DNA of 64,000 bases from assembly GCF_000181515.1 (NCBI RefSeq), contig NZ_ABCG01000003.1, forward strand, positions 62,001 through 126,000. Direction: 5' to 3'. Made by a program: the position numbers and the translations under genes. Positions 1 through 9,005 of this stretch are shown here, piece after piece (the stretch's first letter is position 1; each line of letters opens with the position of its first letter). The stretch is from Erythrobacter sp. SD-21 (GTDB taxonomy: Bacteria > Pseudomonadota > Alphaproteobacteria > Sphingomonadales > Sphingomonadaceae). The notes under the pieces are model-generated. The model had not been told where the DNA came from and did no database searches. It saw only the letters and a program-made list of their open reading frames with translations.

Positions 1-1410
1 ACCGATTCCGATCGCCTCGCGATACTTGGCCACGGTGCGGCGCGCTAGGTCGAACCCTTCCTCGTTGAGCATGTCGGCAAGCTTCTGGTCGGACAGGACT
101 TTCTTCGGGTCTTCGGCATCGCACAGTGCACGAATGCGGGCCTTGATCGCTTCGCTGCTGGCGCCTTCGCCATCGGCTGCCGCCACGCCGCTCGAAAAGA
201 AATACTTCATTTCGAAGGTGCCGCGCGGACAGGAAAGGAATTTGTTGCTGGTGACGCGGCTGACGGTCGATTCGTGCATTTCGATTCGCTCGGCCACTTC
301 GCGCAAGGTGAGGGGCCGCATGGCGGAGACGCCCTCGCGGAAGAAACCTTCCTGCAAGGTCACGATCTCGCTGGCAGTCTTCAGGATCGTCTTCTGGCGC
401 TGGTCGAGCGCGCGGATCAGCCAGTCGGCCTCGCCCAGCTGTTCGTTGAGCCAAGCGCGGCTGGCCTTGTCGCGCGCGCCCGCTTCCAACTCGATGTAGT
501 ACTCGCGGTTCACCACGAGGCGGGGCAGGCTCGCCTCGTTGATCCGGATCTGCCAGCCGCCGCCCTTGCCGGGCGTGACGAGGACATCGGGCACGATCGC
601 CGCCTCGCCGCCGCCGCCATAGCGGCAGCCGGGCTTGGGATCATAGCTGCGCAGTTCGGCGAGCATGTCGGCAATGTCTTCCTCGTCCACCTCGCACAGC
701 CGCCTGAGCCGCGCGATATCGCCGCTTGCAAGCAGGTCGAGATTGTCGATCAGCCGCGCCATGCACGGATCGTAGCGATCCGCCTCCTTCGCCTGAAGCG
801 CAAGGCATTCGGAAAGGCTGCGCGCGCCCACGCCAGTCGGCTCAAGGGACTGGACCAGATCAAGGCCGCGTTCGATCTCGGCGAGCGGCGCACCCAGCTC
901 CTCCGCGAGTTCGCGAAGTTCCATGTGGAGATAGCCCGCTTCGTCGAGCTCGTAGACGATGCGCCCGGCGATCAGTGCCTCGCGCGCATCATGCGCCAGC
1001 GCGCCGATCTGGCCGGAGAGGTGTTCGGCAAGGCTCGGTCCTTCGGTCGAGCGGTTTTCAAGATCGGGCAGGTCCTCGCCGCCAAGGCCCGTGCCGCCGG
1101 CCTGCGCCCAGTCGCCGCTGTCGCCGGGAGCGGCTTCGGGATCGCGCGCGTAGTCGGCAATGTCGAGCGCCGCGTCGCCGTCGAATTCGGGAGTCGCTTC
1201 ATGCTCCCCCGCCGAAGCCTCGGGCGTGTCGTCGCCTTTCTCGCGGCTGACCTCGCCCACTTCGAGCAGCGGATTGCTCTCCAGCGCTTCCGACACGAAG
1301 CTTTCGATTTCGAGATTGGACAGCGCCAGCAGCTTGATCGCCTGCTGCAACTGCGGCGTCATCACCAGCGACTGTGTCTGCCGTAGGTCTAGCCTCGGAC
1401 CGAGCGCCAT
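1..1410 (-). CDS. rpoN: RNA polymerase sigma-54 factor RpoN (3' end beyond window)
   Basis: Alternative sigma factor that directs RNA polymerase to -24/-12 promoters and needs AAA+ activators. Reading down from the ATG at 1410 gives 470 residues. The N-terminus has the Gln-rich activator-interaction region (MTPQLQQAIKLLALSNLEIE), followed by an acidic linker, the core-binding domain, a helix-turn-helix (TLREVAERIEMHESTVSRV) and the RpoN box ARRTVAKYRE at about residues 456-465. Only a short C-terminal tail should lie outside the window. The start is preceded by GGAGGTGAAGGC. It follows lptB on the same strand with a 27-bp gap, the usual lptB-rpoN order in alphaproteobacteria. Confidence 0.97.
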   Translation of the reverse strand, partial: MALGPRLDLRQTQSLVMTPQLQQAIKLLALSNLEIESFVSEALESNPLLEVGEVSREKGDDTPEASAGEHEATPEFDGDAALDIADYARDPEAAPGDSGDWAQAGGTGLGGEDLPDLENRSTEGPSLAEHLSGQIGALAHDAREALIAGRIVYELDEAGYLHMELRELAEELGAPLAEIERGLDLVQSLEPTGVGARSLSECLALQAKEADRYDPCMARLIDNLDLLASGDIARLRRLCEVDEEDIADMLAELRSYDPKPGCRYGGGGEAAIVPDVLVTPGKGGGWQIRINEASLPRLVVNREYYIELEAGARDKASRAWLNEQLGEADWLIRALDQRQKTILKTASEIVTLQEGFFREGVSAMRPLTLREVAERIEMHESTVSRVTSNKFLSCPRGTFEMKYFFSSGVAAADGEGASSEAIKARIRALCDAEDPKKVLSDQKLADMLNEEGFDLARRTVAKYREAIGIG

Positions 1411-1437
1411 GCCTTCACCTCCAGGCGCGCGCCGACA

Positions 1438-2223
1438 TCACAGCGTAAAGTTCTCGCCGAGGTAAAGGCGTTTCACATTTTCGTCCGCCACCAGCGCTGC
1501 GGGCGTACCGGCAAACAGAACCTGGCCGCCATAGATGATGCAGGCGCGGTCGACGATCTCGAGCGTCTCGCGCACATTGTGGTCGGTGATCAGCACGCCG
1601 ATCCCGCGCGTCTTGAGGTCTTTTACCAGGTCGCGGATGTCACTGATCGACAGCGGATCGATGCCAGCGAAGGGTTCGTCGAGCAGCATGATCGAGGGCT
1701 TGGCGGCCAGCGCGCGTGCGATTTCCGCCCGTCGGCGTTCACCGCCCGACAGCGCCATCGCGGGGCTTTCGCGCAGGCGAGTGAGTCCGAATTCGTCGAG
1801 CAGCCGGTCAAGCTCGGCGGCGCGCGTATCCTTGTTCGGCTCTACCATTTCGAGCACGCAATTGATGTTCTGCTCCACGGTCATGCCGCGAAAGATGCTG
1901 GTTTCCTGCGGGAGATAACCGAGGCCGAGGATCGCGCGGCGATACATCGGCAGCTTTGTCACATCCTCCCCATCCATCAGGATGCGGCCCGCATCGGGAC
2001 GCACGAGGCCCATGATCGAATAGAAGCAGGTCGTCTTGCCCGCGCCGTTGGGGCCGAGCAGGCCGAGCACCTCGCCCTTGCCGACGGTCAGCGAAATATC
2101 GGTGAGGACCTGTCGCTTGTCGTAGCTCTTGGCGATCGAAATGACTTCCAGCCCGCCCTGCGGGATGGGCGGGGCGGCATCGTGGACGGCTTCGTTGTCC
2201 GCGCTCAGGAGTTCATCGGCCAT
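1438..2223 (-). CDS. lptB: LPS export ABC transporter ATP-binding protein LptB
   Basis: Cytoplasmic ATPase of the LptB2FG complex that extracts lipopolysaccharide from the inner membrane and drives it across the Lpt bridge. With the start at 2223 (MADELLSADN) it has 261 residues: Walker A GPNGAGKT at 57-64, signature LSGGE at 158-162, Walker B IMLLDEP near 179-185, and the H-loop in VLITDHNVRET. The frame stays open to 2373, but homology begins close to the chosen start, so the upstream part is probably untranslated; MARAM at 2235 is an alternative start. lptA and lptC are not upstream, unlike many relatives. The gene heads the lptB-rpoN unit and is divergent from the gene at 2397. Confidence 0.95.
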   Translation of the reverse strand: MADELLSADNEAVHDAAPPIPQGGLEVISIAKSYDKRQVLTDISLTVGKGEVLGLLGPNGAGKTTCFYSIMGLVRPDAGRILMDGEDVTKLPMYRRAILGLGYLPQETSIFRGMTVEQNINCVLEMVEPNKDTRAAELDRLLDEFGLTRLRESPAMALSGGERRRAEIARALAAKPSIMLLDEPFAGIDPLSISDIRDLVKDLKTRGIGVLITDHNVRETLEIVDRACIIYGGQVLFAGTPAALVADENVKRLYLGENFTL

Positions 2224-2285
2224 GGCTCGCGCCATAGCACGCGATACGGGGAGGAAAACCCCAAGGTCGAGTGAATTGTGCCGAT

Positions 2286-2302
2286 TTGGCAGGATTTGTG
2301 CA
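2286..2302 (+). promoter_or_regulatory. Candidate sigma-54 (-24/-12) promoter
   Basis: The sequence TTGGCAGGATTTGTGCA carries GG (2288-2289) and GC (2300-2301) separated by exactly 10 nt, the defining spacing of RpoN promoters. The -24 half reads TTGGCA as in the consensus and the -12 half GTGCA differs from TTGCW at one base. Transcription would start near 2313 and run into the membrane protein gene at 2397. The prediction rests on one motif match only. It lies in the divergent region next to the gene for RpoN itself. Confidence 0.35.
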
Positions 2303-2396
2303 GGGAATGCTTGTCCGGCGGCAATCCGCGGTTCATGCCTTGCCAGATGCGCGCAAGTTTGAAACATTGCCATGCAGAAAATGTCTGGGGAGACAG

Positions 2397-2783
2397 ATGA
2401 TGGTCGACACGATCGATAAGGGCAGCGAGCTGGAAGCGCACGAGGGCAGCCATGCGCCCGACTGGCGCAAGGGGATGAGCGACAATGTCGCGCTGGCGCT
2501 GGTCGTTTACACCTGTCTGACCATCTTCGTCACCGTCAACGCCCTGAAGCAGGGTGTTTCGTCGACGCTTCCCTATTTCGCCCTCATCATCCTCGTCGCG
2601 CTGATCATCCCGGCCTGCCATGCGTTCGAGAAGCGCTGGCGCGAACTGCCCAAGGAAAAGGCGCATGACCCGGAACTGCGCGGGGCCTATCGCCGCGACC
2701 AGGCGATCATCTGGGCGCTCGCCATCGGGCTGCCCCTGCTGATTACCGCGATCCTCAAGGCGCTGTTCCTTACGCTTGCCTGA
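2397..2783 (+). CDS. Small three-helix membrane protein, function unknown
   Basis: The product is a 128-residue protein that I do not recognise. A charged cytoplasmic-like N-terminus of about 35 residues is followed by three hydrophobic segments (starting NVALALVVYTCLTIF, YFALIILVALIIPAC and IIWALAIGLPLLITAI) with a basic loop between the second and third. The double ATG at 2397/2400 was chosen because GGGGAGA lies just upstream; the frame is open back to 2271 but without a comparable ribosome binding site. It is divergent from lptB-rpoN and preceded by a sigma-54-like site, which is the only hint about its regulation. Confidence 0.75.
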   Translation: MMVDTIDKGSELEAHEGSHAPDWRKGMSDNVALALVVYTCLTIFVTVNALKQGVSSTLPYFALIILVALIIPACHAFEKRWRELPKEKAHDPELRGAYRRDQAIIWALAIGLPLLITAILKALFLTLA

Positions 2784-2852
2784 CCCTTGCGCCCGCCGCG
2801 CCGGATGCCTAGCCGGAAGCGACACTGCGAATGCTAAGGGTTTTGAGCTGAC

Positions 2853-4199
2853 ATGATCGATACCGACACCGCGCTGGCGCGCTGCCAGGACCTCGTTGCG
2901 CTGGCGCAGCGCATGGGGGCCGACGCCGCCGATGCGGTCGCCCGCGCAAATGCCTCCGAATCGGTGAACATGCGGCTGGGCGCGCTGGAGGAAGTCGAAC
3001 GCTCCGAAAGCGAGGAGATCGGCCTGCGCGTCTTCGTCGGCAAGCGCTCCGCCTCGATCCACACCAGCGATTTTGCGCCAGAGGGCCTGAAGGCGCTGGC
3101 AGAGCGCGCGGTCCAGATGGCGCGGCACGCGCCGGAGGACCGCCATGCCGGCCTCGCCCCTGTCGAGGCCCAGCTTTCCGGCGACCTGCCCGATCTCGAG
3201 CTTGCCGACACACGGCGCAGCGATCCCGAAGCCCTGCGCGAAGCGGCTCTGGCGGTCGAAGAGGCCGCCCGCAGCGTCGATGGCGTGACCAACAGCAATG
3301 GCGGCAGCGCGAGCGCGAGCCGTTCGGTCGCCGCGCTGGCGACCTCCACCGGCTTTGCGCACGGCTATGCGGGCAGCGGCTTCTCGCTCTCGGCCAGCGT
3401 GATCGCGGGCGAGGGCGGGGCGATGCAGACCGACCACGCTTCACGCAGCGCGCGCTTCCTTGCCGACCTCGTCTCGCCCGAGGAAGTCGGACGCGAAGCG
3501 GGGACACGCGCCGTGGCGCGCCTTAATCCTGTTTCCATGCCGAGCCGGAAGCTGCCGATCGTCTTCGAGCCGCGCATTGCCGGCGGTCTGGTCGGGCATT
3601 TGCTCGGCGCGATGTCCGCTCCGGCCATTGCGCGAAAAGCGAGCTTCCTGCTCGACCGTGAGGGCGAGCAATTGTTCGACAGCGCGGTGCGCATTCTCGA
3701 AGAACCCCTGCGCAAGCGCGGAATGCGCTCGCGGCCCTTCGATGGCGAGGGGGTGGCTTGTTGCCCTCGCGCGCTCGTCGACGGCGGAAAGCTGACCGGC
3801 TGGCTCACCAATGTGTCGAGCGCCGACCAGCTCGGCCTTGGCCTCACCGGACACGCTTCGCGCGGGTCTGGCGGTTCGCCCGGCGTCAGCGCCAGCAACG
3901 TCCACATGGAAAAGGGTAGCGTTTCGCCGCAGGAATTGATGGCCGATATCGAGGACGGGCTCTACGTCACCTCGCTCTTCGGGCAGGGCGTCAACGGGGT
4001 CACCGGCGATTACAGCCGCGGCGCGACCGGGTTCCGCATCCGCAAGGGCGAGATCGCCGAACCGGTTGCCGAGATCACGATTGCGGGTAATCTCCTCGAG
4101 ATGTTCCGCGCGCTGACCGCTGCCGACGATCTCGAAATGATCCGCTCGATCAACGTCCCGACGCTGCGGATCGACGGCATGACGGTGGCGGGCGAGTGA
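2853..4199 (+). CDS. pmbA: TldD/PmbA family metallopeptidase (PmbA/TldE)
   Basis: Member of the TldD/PmbA protease family, which in Escherichia coli works as the TldD/TldE heterodimer in peptide maturation and antitoxin turnover. The 448 residues match the usual PmbA length of about 450. The N-terminal half contains the family substrate-binding fold, and the C-terminal half has the Gly-rich conserved blocks, including SRGSGGSPGVSASNVHMEKG and LFGQGVNGVTGDYSRGATGF. Absence of an HExxH motif fits PmbA/TldE, the non-catalytic partner, rather than TldD. No tldD gene is in the window. The stop overlaps the GTG start of the next gene, so the two are probably co-translated. Confidence 0.93.
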   Translation: MIDTDTALARCQDLVALAQRMGADAADAVARANASESVNMRLGALEEVERSESEEIGLRVFVGKRSASIHTSDFAPEGLKALAERAVQMARHAPEDRHAGLAPVEAQLSGDLPDLELADTRRSDPEALREAALAVEEAARSVDGVTNSNGGSASASRSVAALATSTGFAHGYAGSGFSLSASVIAGEGGAMQTDHASRSARFLADLVSPEEVGREAGTRAVARLNPVSMPSRKLPIVFEPRIAGGLVGHLLGAMSAPAIARKASFLLDREGEQLFDSAVRILEEPLRKRGMRSRPFDGEGVACCPRALVDGGKLTGWLTNVSSADQLGLGLTGHASRGSGGSPGVSASNVHMEKGSVSPQELMADIEDGLYVTSLFGQGVNGVTGDYSRGATGFRIRKGEIAEPVAEITIAGNLLEMFRALTAADDLEMIRSINVPTLRIDGMTVAGE

Positions 4200-5581
4200 G
4201 GGCGCTCCTTTCCGGTTTCGCTCTTTTCGCCGCGGCACCCGCCGCCGCTCTCCTTCCGGCCGGCCCCGAAACCGAAGCCCCGGCCGAGCCCGGGGCCCCG
4301 GTCCAGACGATTGACGACAGGCAGGAAGAAGGCGCCGACGAGCGAATCGCCGGGCGTATCTCCGGCATCTTCGCCGAACTGCCTGCGTTTCAGGGCGTCT
4401 CCGTCGCTGTCAGCGAAGGCGTGGTCACGCTTTCGGGCGAAGTCCCCAAGCAGGACGATATTGACCGCGCCGAAGCCATCGCCGCGCGCGTCTCGGGCGT
4501 GGTGACGGTCGAGAACGGTCTCGAGCGCGACGTTTCGATTTCGGCGGAGGGGACGGGCCTGTCCTCGCTTGCCGACCGCTGGAACGGGCTGTTGGCGATG
4601 TTTCCGCTGATTGGGCTGGCTATGTTGGTCTGGGCGGGGATTTCGCTGCTCGGCTATCTCATCGCCAGCCTCGGCACGCTGTGGCACCGGCTCGCGCCCA
4701 ACAGCTTTCTGGCCGAGCTTATCGCCAGCGCGATCCGCTTTGTCTTCGTGATAGGCGGCCTTGTCGTGGCGCTCGACATGATCGGGGCGGGTGCGCTGCT
4801 TGGTGCGGTGCTGGGCGGGGCAGGGGTGATCGGCCTCGCGCTTGGTTTCGCCTTGCGCGAGACGATCGAGAATTACCTCGCATCGCTGATGCTGAGCCTG
4901 CGCCAGCCTTTCCGCGCCAACGACTGGGTGCTGATCGACGACCTCGAAGGCCGGGTGATCCGCCTCACCAGCCGGGCGACGGTGCTGATGACGCTCGACG
5001 GCAATCACTTGCGCATTCCCAACGGGCAGGTCTTCCGAGCGGTGATCACCAATTTCACCCGCAACCCGCAGCGCCGCTTCCAGTTCGACCTCGGCGTGGA
5101 TGCCGATGACGATGCGCGCGCGGCGCGCCAGCTGGGCCGGGACACGCTGGCCGAACTCGACTTCGTGCTCGACGAGCCTGCGCCCGAGGCGCGAATTATG
5201 GAAGTGGGCGATTCCAACGTGGTGATCCGCTTCCTCGGTTGGATCGACCAGGACAAGACCGATTGGTGGAAAGCGCAGAGCCGCGCGATTCCGGCAGTGA
5301 AAGAGGCGCTGGAAGAGGCGGGCTTCGGCCTGCCCGAACCCATCTATCGCCTGCGCTTCGACCCACGCTCGGCCACGCTGCCCTTCGAGAATATCGCCGA
5401 AGCCGGACGCGCGAGCGAGACGGCACCGCCGAAGAAAGCCGTACGGCCGGTGTCCGTTACCGAGGCCGACGAAGATGTGCGGCCTTCGAACGAGATCGCC
5501 GAAATGGTGGAGAAGGAGCGCCGGGAAAGCGGCGGGGAGCAGGACAAGGACTTGCTCGATTCCTCACGGCCCGTCGAATGA
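4196..5581 (+). CDS. MscS-family mechanosensitive channel with N-terminal BON domain
   Basis: The 461-residue protein has a signal-peptide-like N-terminus (to about residue 20), a Pro/Glu-rich spacer, and a periplasmic BON domain at about 66-112 (VVTLSGEVPKQDDIDRAEAI). Three hydrophobic segments follow, between about 133 and 215. The last runs into the MscS pore helix and beta domain (GVIGLALGFALRETIENYLA, then DDLEGRVIRL). A charged C-terminal tail follows. BON domains bind membrane surfaces, so it may couple the outer envelope to gating. The GTG start overlaps the pmbA stop as GTGA. It is one of three MscS-type genes in this window. Confidence 0.9.
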   Translation: MRALLSGFALFAAAPAAALLPAGPETEAPAEPGAPVQTIDDRQEEGADERIAGRISGIFAELPAFQGVSVAVSEGVVTLSGEVPKQDDIDRAEAIAARVSGVVTVENGLERDVSISAEGTGLSSLADRWNGLLAMFPLIGLAMLVWAGISLLGYLIASLGTLWHRLAPNSFLAELIASAIRFVFVIGGLVVALDMIGAGALLGAVLGGAGVIGLALGFALRETIENYLASLMLSLRQPFRANDWVLIDDLEGRVIRLTSRATVLMTLDGNHLRIPNGQVFRAVITNFTRNPQRRFQFDLGVDADDDARAARQLGRDTLAELDFVLDEPAPEARIMEVGDSNVVIRFLGWIDQDKTDWWKAQSRAIPAVKEALEEAGFGLPEPIYRLRFDPRSATLPFENIAEAGRASETAPPKKAVRPVSVTEADEDVRPSNEIAEMVEKERRESGGEQDKDLLDSSRPVE

Positions 5582-5596
5582 CCGGCGCGGAATAGG

Positions 5597-5622
5597 AAAG
5601 GGGCGCTTCGCAGCGCCCCTTT
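5597..5622. terminator. Bidirectional rho-independent terminator
   Basis: An 11-bp perfect stem AAAGGGGCGCT / AGCGCCCCTTT with a 4-nt loop lies between the convergent MscS gene and ppa. Terminal A and T runs on both sides would allow termination in either direction. Confidence 0.85.
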
Positions 5623-5625
5623 CGC

Positions 5626-6162
5626 TTATTTCTTGGTGGCTTCGTAGCGCTCGATGCACTCGTGCACGATGCGCTTGGCATCGTCTGCGTCGCCCCAATT
5701 GCCGATGCGGACCCACTTTTCGGCTTCCAAATCCTTGTAGTGGGTGAAGAAGTGCTCGATCTGCTGGAAGATGATCGAGGGCAGGTCCTTCGTCTGGCCC
5801 ACGTCGGAATAATAGGGGAAGGTCGTGTCGACGGGCACGCAAATCAGCTTCTCGTCGCCGCCATGCTCGTCTTCGAGATTGAGGACGCCGATCGGGCGGG
5901 CGCGCACGACGCAGCCCGGGATGAAGGGCGAGCGCGAGATCACCAGCGCATCGAGCGGATCGCCGTCGTCCGACAGCGTGTGCGGTACGAAGCCGTAGTT
6001 GGCCGGATAGCGCATCGGGGTATGGAGGATACGGTCAACGAAGAGCGCGCCGCTCTCCTTGTCGAACTCGTACTTCACCGGTTCGCCGCCGGTGGGGACT
6101 TCGATGATGACGTTGAGACTTTCGGGCGGATTGTCGCCCACGGGGATCATATCGATGCGCAT
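5626..6162 (-). CDS. ppa: Inorganic pyrophosphatase
   Basis: Cytoplasmic family I soluble pyrophosphatase that hydrolyses PPi to two phosphates and pulls biosynthetic reactions forward. It has 178 residues, the usual bacterial length of 175-180. The family signature DGDPLDAL is present, as are the active-site stretches [24 protein letters not shown] and a downstream KWVRIGNW segment. The gene is convergent with the MscS gene and shares its terminator. It is divergent from hisS across a 218-bp gap that contains a long perfect inverted repeat. Confidence 0.97.
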   Translation of the reverse strand: MRIDMIPVGDNPPESLNVIIEVPTGGEPVKYEFDKESGALFVDRILHTPMRYPANYGFVPHTLSDDGDPLDALVISRSPFIPGCVVRARPIGVLNLEDEHGGDEKLICVPVDTTFPYYSDVGQTKDLPSIIFQQIEHFFTHYKDLEAEKWVRIGNWGDADDAKRIVHECIERYEATKK

Positions 6163-6192
6163 GGATGCTCACTCTAGTGGTTGGCGGTTCCA

Positions 6193-6262
6193 GCCCGCTC
6201 CACCTCCCAGCCACCCGATCATGCCCTGATAGCGTATCGGGTGGCTGGGAGGTGGAGCGGGC
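6193..6262. repeat. 27-bp perfect inverted repeat in the ppa-hisS intergenic region
   Basis: The arms at 6193-6219 and 6236-6262 are exact reverse complements (left arm begins GCCCGCTCCACCTCCC) around a 16-nt loop. The DNA has no coding support and lies in the 5' regions of two divergent housekeeping genes. The bases just left of it (6183-6199) can fold as a tRNA T-arm-like 5-bp stem with a 7-nt loop TTCCAGC, but no tRNA body precedes it. It may be a dispersed REP-like element or a cruciform-forming site. Confidence 0.8.
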
Positions 6263-6380
6263 CGGCACCGTTCCGCCGCAAGGCGGAGAAAGACGGCCCC
6301 TCTCCCCAGAAAGACTTTCGCGGCCCGATAGCGTCCCAGCGATATTGCGGCAACCTGTTCTCTCGACTAAGCGCGCGGCC

Positions 6381-7613
6381 ATGGCAAAAACCCCCCAAGC
6401 AATCCGCGGCACGCAGGATATTTTCGGTGCCGACGCCGAGGCCTTCGCCTTCGTGCTCGAAACCTTCGAACGCGTCCGCAAACTCTACCGCTTCCGCCGC
6501 GCCGAAATGCCCGTTTTTGAAAAGACGGAAGTCTTCGCCCGTTCGATCGGGGAGACCACCGATATCGTGTCGAAGGAAATGTATTCCTTCGAAGATCGTG
6601 GCGGGGAATCGCTGACGTTGCGGCCCGAGTTTACCGCCGGGATCGCGCGCGCCTTCATGTCGAACGGCTGGCAGCAGCACGCGCCGCTCAAGCTGGCGAC
6701 CCACGGCCCACTGTTCCGTTACGAGCGTCCGCAGAAGGGCCGCTATCGCCAGTTCCACCAGATCGATGCGGAAATCCTCGGCGCCGCCGAACCGCAGGCC
6801 GATGTCGAATTGCTCGCCATGGCCGACCAGCTACTGAAGGAACTGGGCATCAAAGGCGTGACCCTGCACCTCAACACGTTGGGCGATGGCGATAGCCGCG
6901 AAGCCTGGCGCGCGGCGCTGGTCGACCATTTCCGCGCGGTGAAGAGCGAGCTTTCGGAAGATTCGCAAGAGCGGCTCGAAAAGAACCCGCTGCGCATCCT
7001 CGACAGCAAAGACCGCCGCGACCAGAAGTTCGTCGCCGACGCGCCGAAGATCGACCAGTTCCTGTCCGACGATGCGCGCGCGTTCTTCGATGCCGTCACC
7101 AGCGGCCTCGACGCGGCAGGCGTGAAGTGGACGCGCGCGGAAAGCCTGGTGCGCGGGCTGGACTATTACCGCCACACCGCCTTCGAGTTCATCCCCGACG
7201 AGGGCAGCGAGGCGGCGAGCAAGCTTGGTAGCCAGAGCACGATCCTCGGCGGCGGGCGTTACGACGGCCTGATGGAAAGCCTCGGCGGCGCGCCGACACC
7301 GGCGGTCGGCTGGGCCGCAGGTATCGAGCGGCTGGCAATGCTCGTTGGTGAGAAGAGCGACCCAGCTTCCGATCTCATCGTGGTCGTCGAGGATGATGAC
7401 CGTATTGCAGAGGCTTTCGGGGTATTGAAACGCGCACGTTCCGAAGGCTTCACAGCTGAGATGATCTCAGGTGGTTCACCCCGCAAACGCTATGACAAGG
7501 CCGTGAAACGTGCTCCGAAGGTCATACTCTCGTTACAGAGAGATATGGGACACAGCGTCAGCCACGATAATCTTGACGAGCCTGTTCTCAGCGCCATCAC
7601 TGCCTATAGCTAG
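6381..7613 (+). CDS. hisS: Histidyl-tRNA synthetase
   Basis: Class II aminoacyl-tRNA synthetase that charges tRNA-His. It has 410 residues from the ATG at 6381, where homology starts ([16 protein letters not shown]); the frame is open upstream to 6165 without support. Visible motifs are motif 2 ([18 protein letters not shown]), the histidine-specific block LVRGLDYY and motif 3 LGGGRYDGL. The last 75 or so codons, the anticodon-binding domain, use rare codons (TTA, AGA, ATA) and look less GC-rich than the rest; the protein ends in an atypical tail. It is followed by a palindrome-microsatellite region and then prfA. Confidence 0.95.
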   Translation: MAKTPQAIRGTQDIFGADAEAFAFVLETFERVRKLYRFRRAEMPVFEKTEVFARSIGETTDIVSKEMYSFEDRGGESLTLRPEFTAGIARAFMSNGWQQHAPLKLATHGPLFRYERPQKGRYRQFHQIDAEILGAAEPQADVELLAMADQLLKELGIKGVTLHLNTLGDGDSREAWRAALVDHFRAVKSELSEDSQERLEKNPLRILDSKDRRDQKFVADAPKIDQFLSDDARAFFDAVTSGLDAAGVKWTRAESLVRGLDYYRHTAFEFIPDEGSEAASKLGSQSTILGGGRYDGLMESLGGAPTPAVGWAAGIERLAMLVGEKSDPASDLIVVVEDDDRIAEAFGVLKRARSEGFTAEMISGGSPRKRYDKAVKRAPKVILSLQRDMGHSVSHDNLDEPVLSAITAYS

Positions 7614-7700
7614 CCGTCACACCGGACTTGATCCGGGGTCCCGCTTATCTTGCTGCGCGCCGGAAGTAAGCGGGATCCTGGCTCGGGGACCGGTATGGCG
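7614..7700. repeat. Imperfect palindromic intergenic element
   Basis: Two arms of 34 nt (7614-7647 and 7667-7700) pair imperfectly around a 19-nt loop; the inner arms TCCCGCTTA and TAAGCGGGA are perfect. The core, with GGACTTGATCCGGGGTCC, resembles dispersed palindromic elements I know from alphaproteobacterial genomes (from memory, not searched). It begins directly after the hisS stop codon and could also serve as a transcript-end structure. Confidence 0.7.
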
Positions 7701-7701
7701 A

Positions 7702-7787
<86 letters not shown>

Positions 7788-7937
7788 GTCTCTTTCCTAC
7801 CTTGCTTCTTCAGCGCTACTGAGCACCAATGTTCGACAACCCAGATAATCCCGATGACGGCCACCTGCCCCCTTCGAATTTTTAGTCACTGGACCGTGTT
7901 CCAAGCGTTCCACCATTCAGGAAACTGAGCCAAAACC

Positions 7938-9005
7938 TTGCAAATCCCCGCCGAACGCCTTGACCAGATCGCCCATCGCTTCGCCGAGCTCGAGGCGCGG
8001 ATGGCGTCGGGCACGCTCGAGGGCGACGAGTTCGTCCAGGCGAGCCGCGACTATGCCGAGCTCGAACCCGTCGCCAAGGTAGCGGCCGAAGTGAAGGCCG
8101 CGCGCGAGGAGATCGCGAGCCTCGAGGACATGCTCGCCGATCCCGAGATGAAGGCGATGGCGGAGGAGGAGCTCGCCGAACTCCAGAAGCGGCTGCCCGC
8201 CGCCGAACGCCAGCTCGCCATCGCCATGCTTCCGCGCGACAGCGCCGACAACAAGCCCGCCATGCTCGAAATCCGCGCCGGTACGGGCGGGGACGAGGCG
8301 GCGCTGTTCGCTGGCGATCTGTTCCGCATGTACGAACGCTATGCCGCCGAGATGGGCTGGAAAGTCGAACCGGTCAGCATGAACGCAAGCGAGGTCGGCG
8401 GCTTCAAGGAAATCGTCGCCAGCGTCACCGGTCCCAATGTCTTCGCCAAGCTGAAGTTCGAAAGCGGCGTCCATCGGGTTCAGCGCGTCCCCGAAACCGA
8501 AAGCGGCGGGCGCATCCATACCTCGGCGGCGACCGTGGCCGTGCTGCCCGAGCCGGACGAGGTCGACGTGCAGCTCGACCCGACCGAATTGAAAATCGAC
8601 ACCTATCGCGCCAGCGGGGCGGGCGGCCAGCACGTCAACACCACCGACAGCGCGATCCGCATCACGCACCTTCCCACCGGCACGGTGGTGACCTGCCAGG
8701 ACGGGCGCAGCCAGCACAAGAACAAGGAAAAGGCGATGCAGGTCCTGCGCACGCGCCTTTACGATGCCCAGCGCGAGGCGACGCAGGGCGCCGAGGCGGA
8801 GGCGCGAAAGGCCATGGTCGGCAGCGGCGACCGTTCCGAACGCATCCGCACCTACAACTATCCGCAGGGACGCGTCACCGATCACCGGATTGGCCTCACC
8901 TTGCAGAAACTGCCGCAGATCATAGCCGGGCCGGGTCTGGCCGAACTGGTCGAAGCGTTGATTGCCGAGGACGAGGCGAAGCGCCTTGCCGCCATGAATG
9001 ACTGA
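7938..9005 (+). CDS. prfA: Peptide chain release factor 1
   Basis: Class I release factor that recognises UAA and UAG stop codons in the ribosomal A site and triggers peptide release. The 355 residues match the family length. The catalytic GGQ sits in [15 protein letters not shown], and the regions flanking the codon-recognition domain are conserved. The start is TTG at 7938, because an in-frame TGA at 7926 excludes anything further upstream and homology ([19 protein letters not shown]) begins here. An AGGAAA lies about 14 nt upstream, a rather long spacing. The gene overlaps prmC, whose product methylates the GGQ glutamine. Confidence 0.96.
   Translation: MQIPAERLDQIAHRFAELEARMASGTLEGDEFVQASRDYAELEPVAKVAAEVKAAREEIASLEDMLADPEMKAMAEEELAELQKRLPAAERQLAIAMLPRDSADNKPAMLEIRAGTGGDEAALFAGDLFRMYERYAAEMGWKVEPVSMNASEVGGFKEIVASVTGPNVFAKLKFESGVHRVQRVPETESGGRIHTSAATVAVLPEPDEVDVQLDPTELKIDTYRASGAGGQHVNTTDSAIRITHLPTGTVVTCQDGRSQHKNKEKAMQVLRTRLYDAQREATQGAEAEARKAMVGSGDRSERIRTYNYPQGRVTDHRIGLTLQKLPQIIAGPGLAELVEALIAEDEAKRLAAMND

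Noticed and set aside
6183..6206. tRNA-like T-arm (5-bp stem, 7-nt TTCCAGC loop)
   Set aside because: No D-arm or anticodon arm precedes it within the ppa-hisS gap, and the downstream half belongs to the 27-bp inverted repeat. Kept only as a note.
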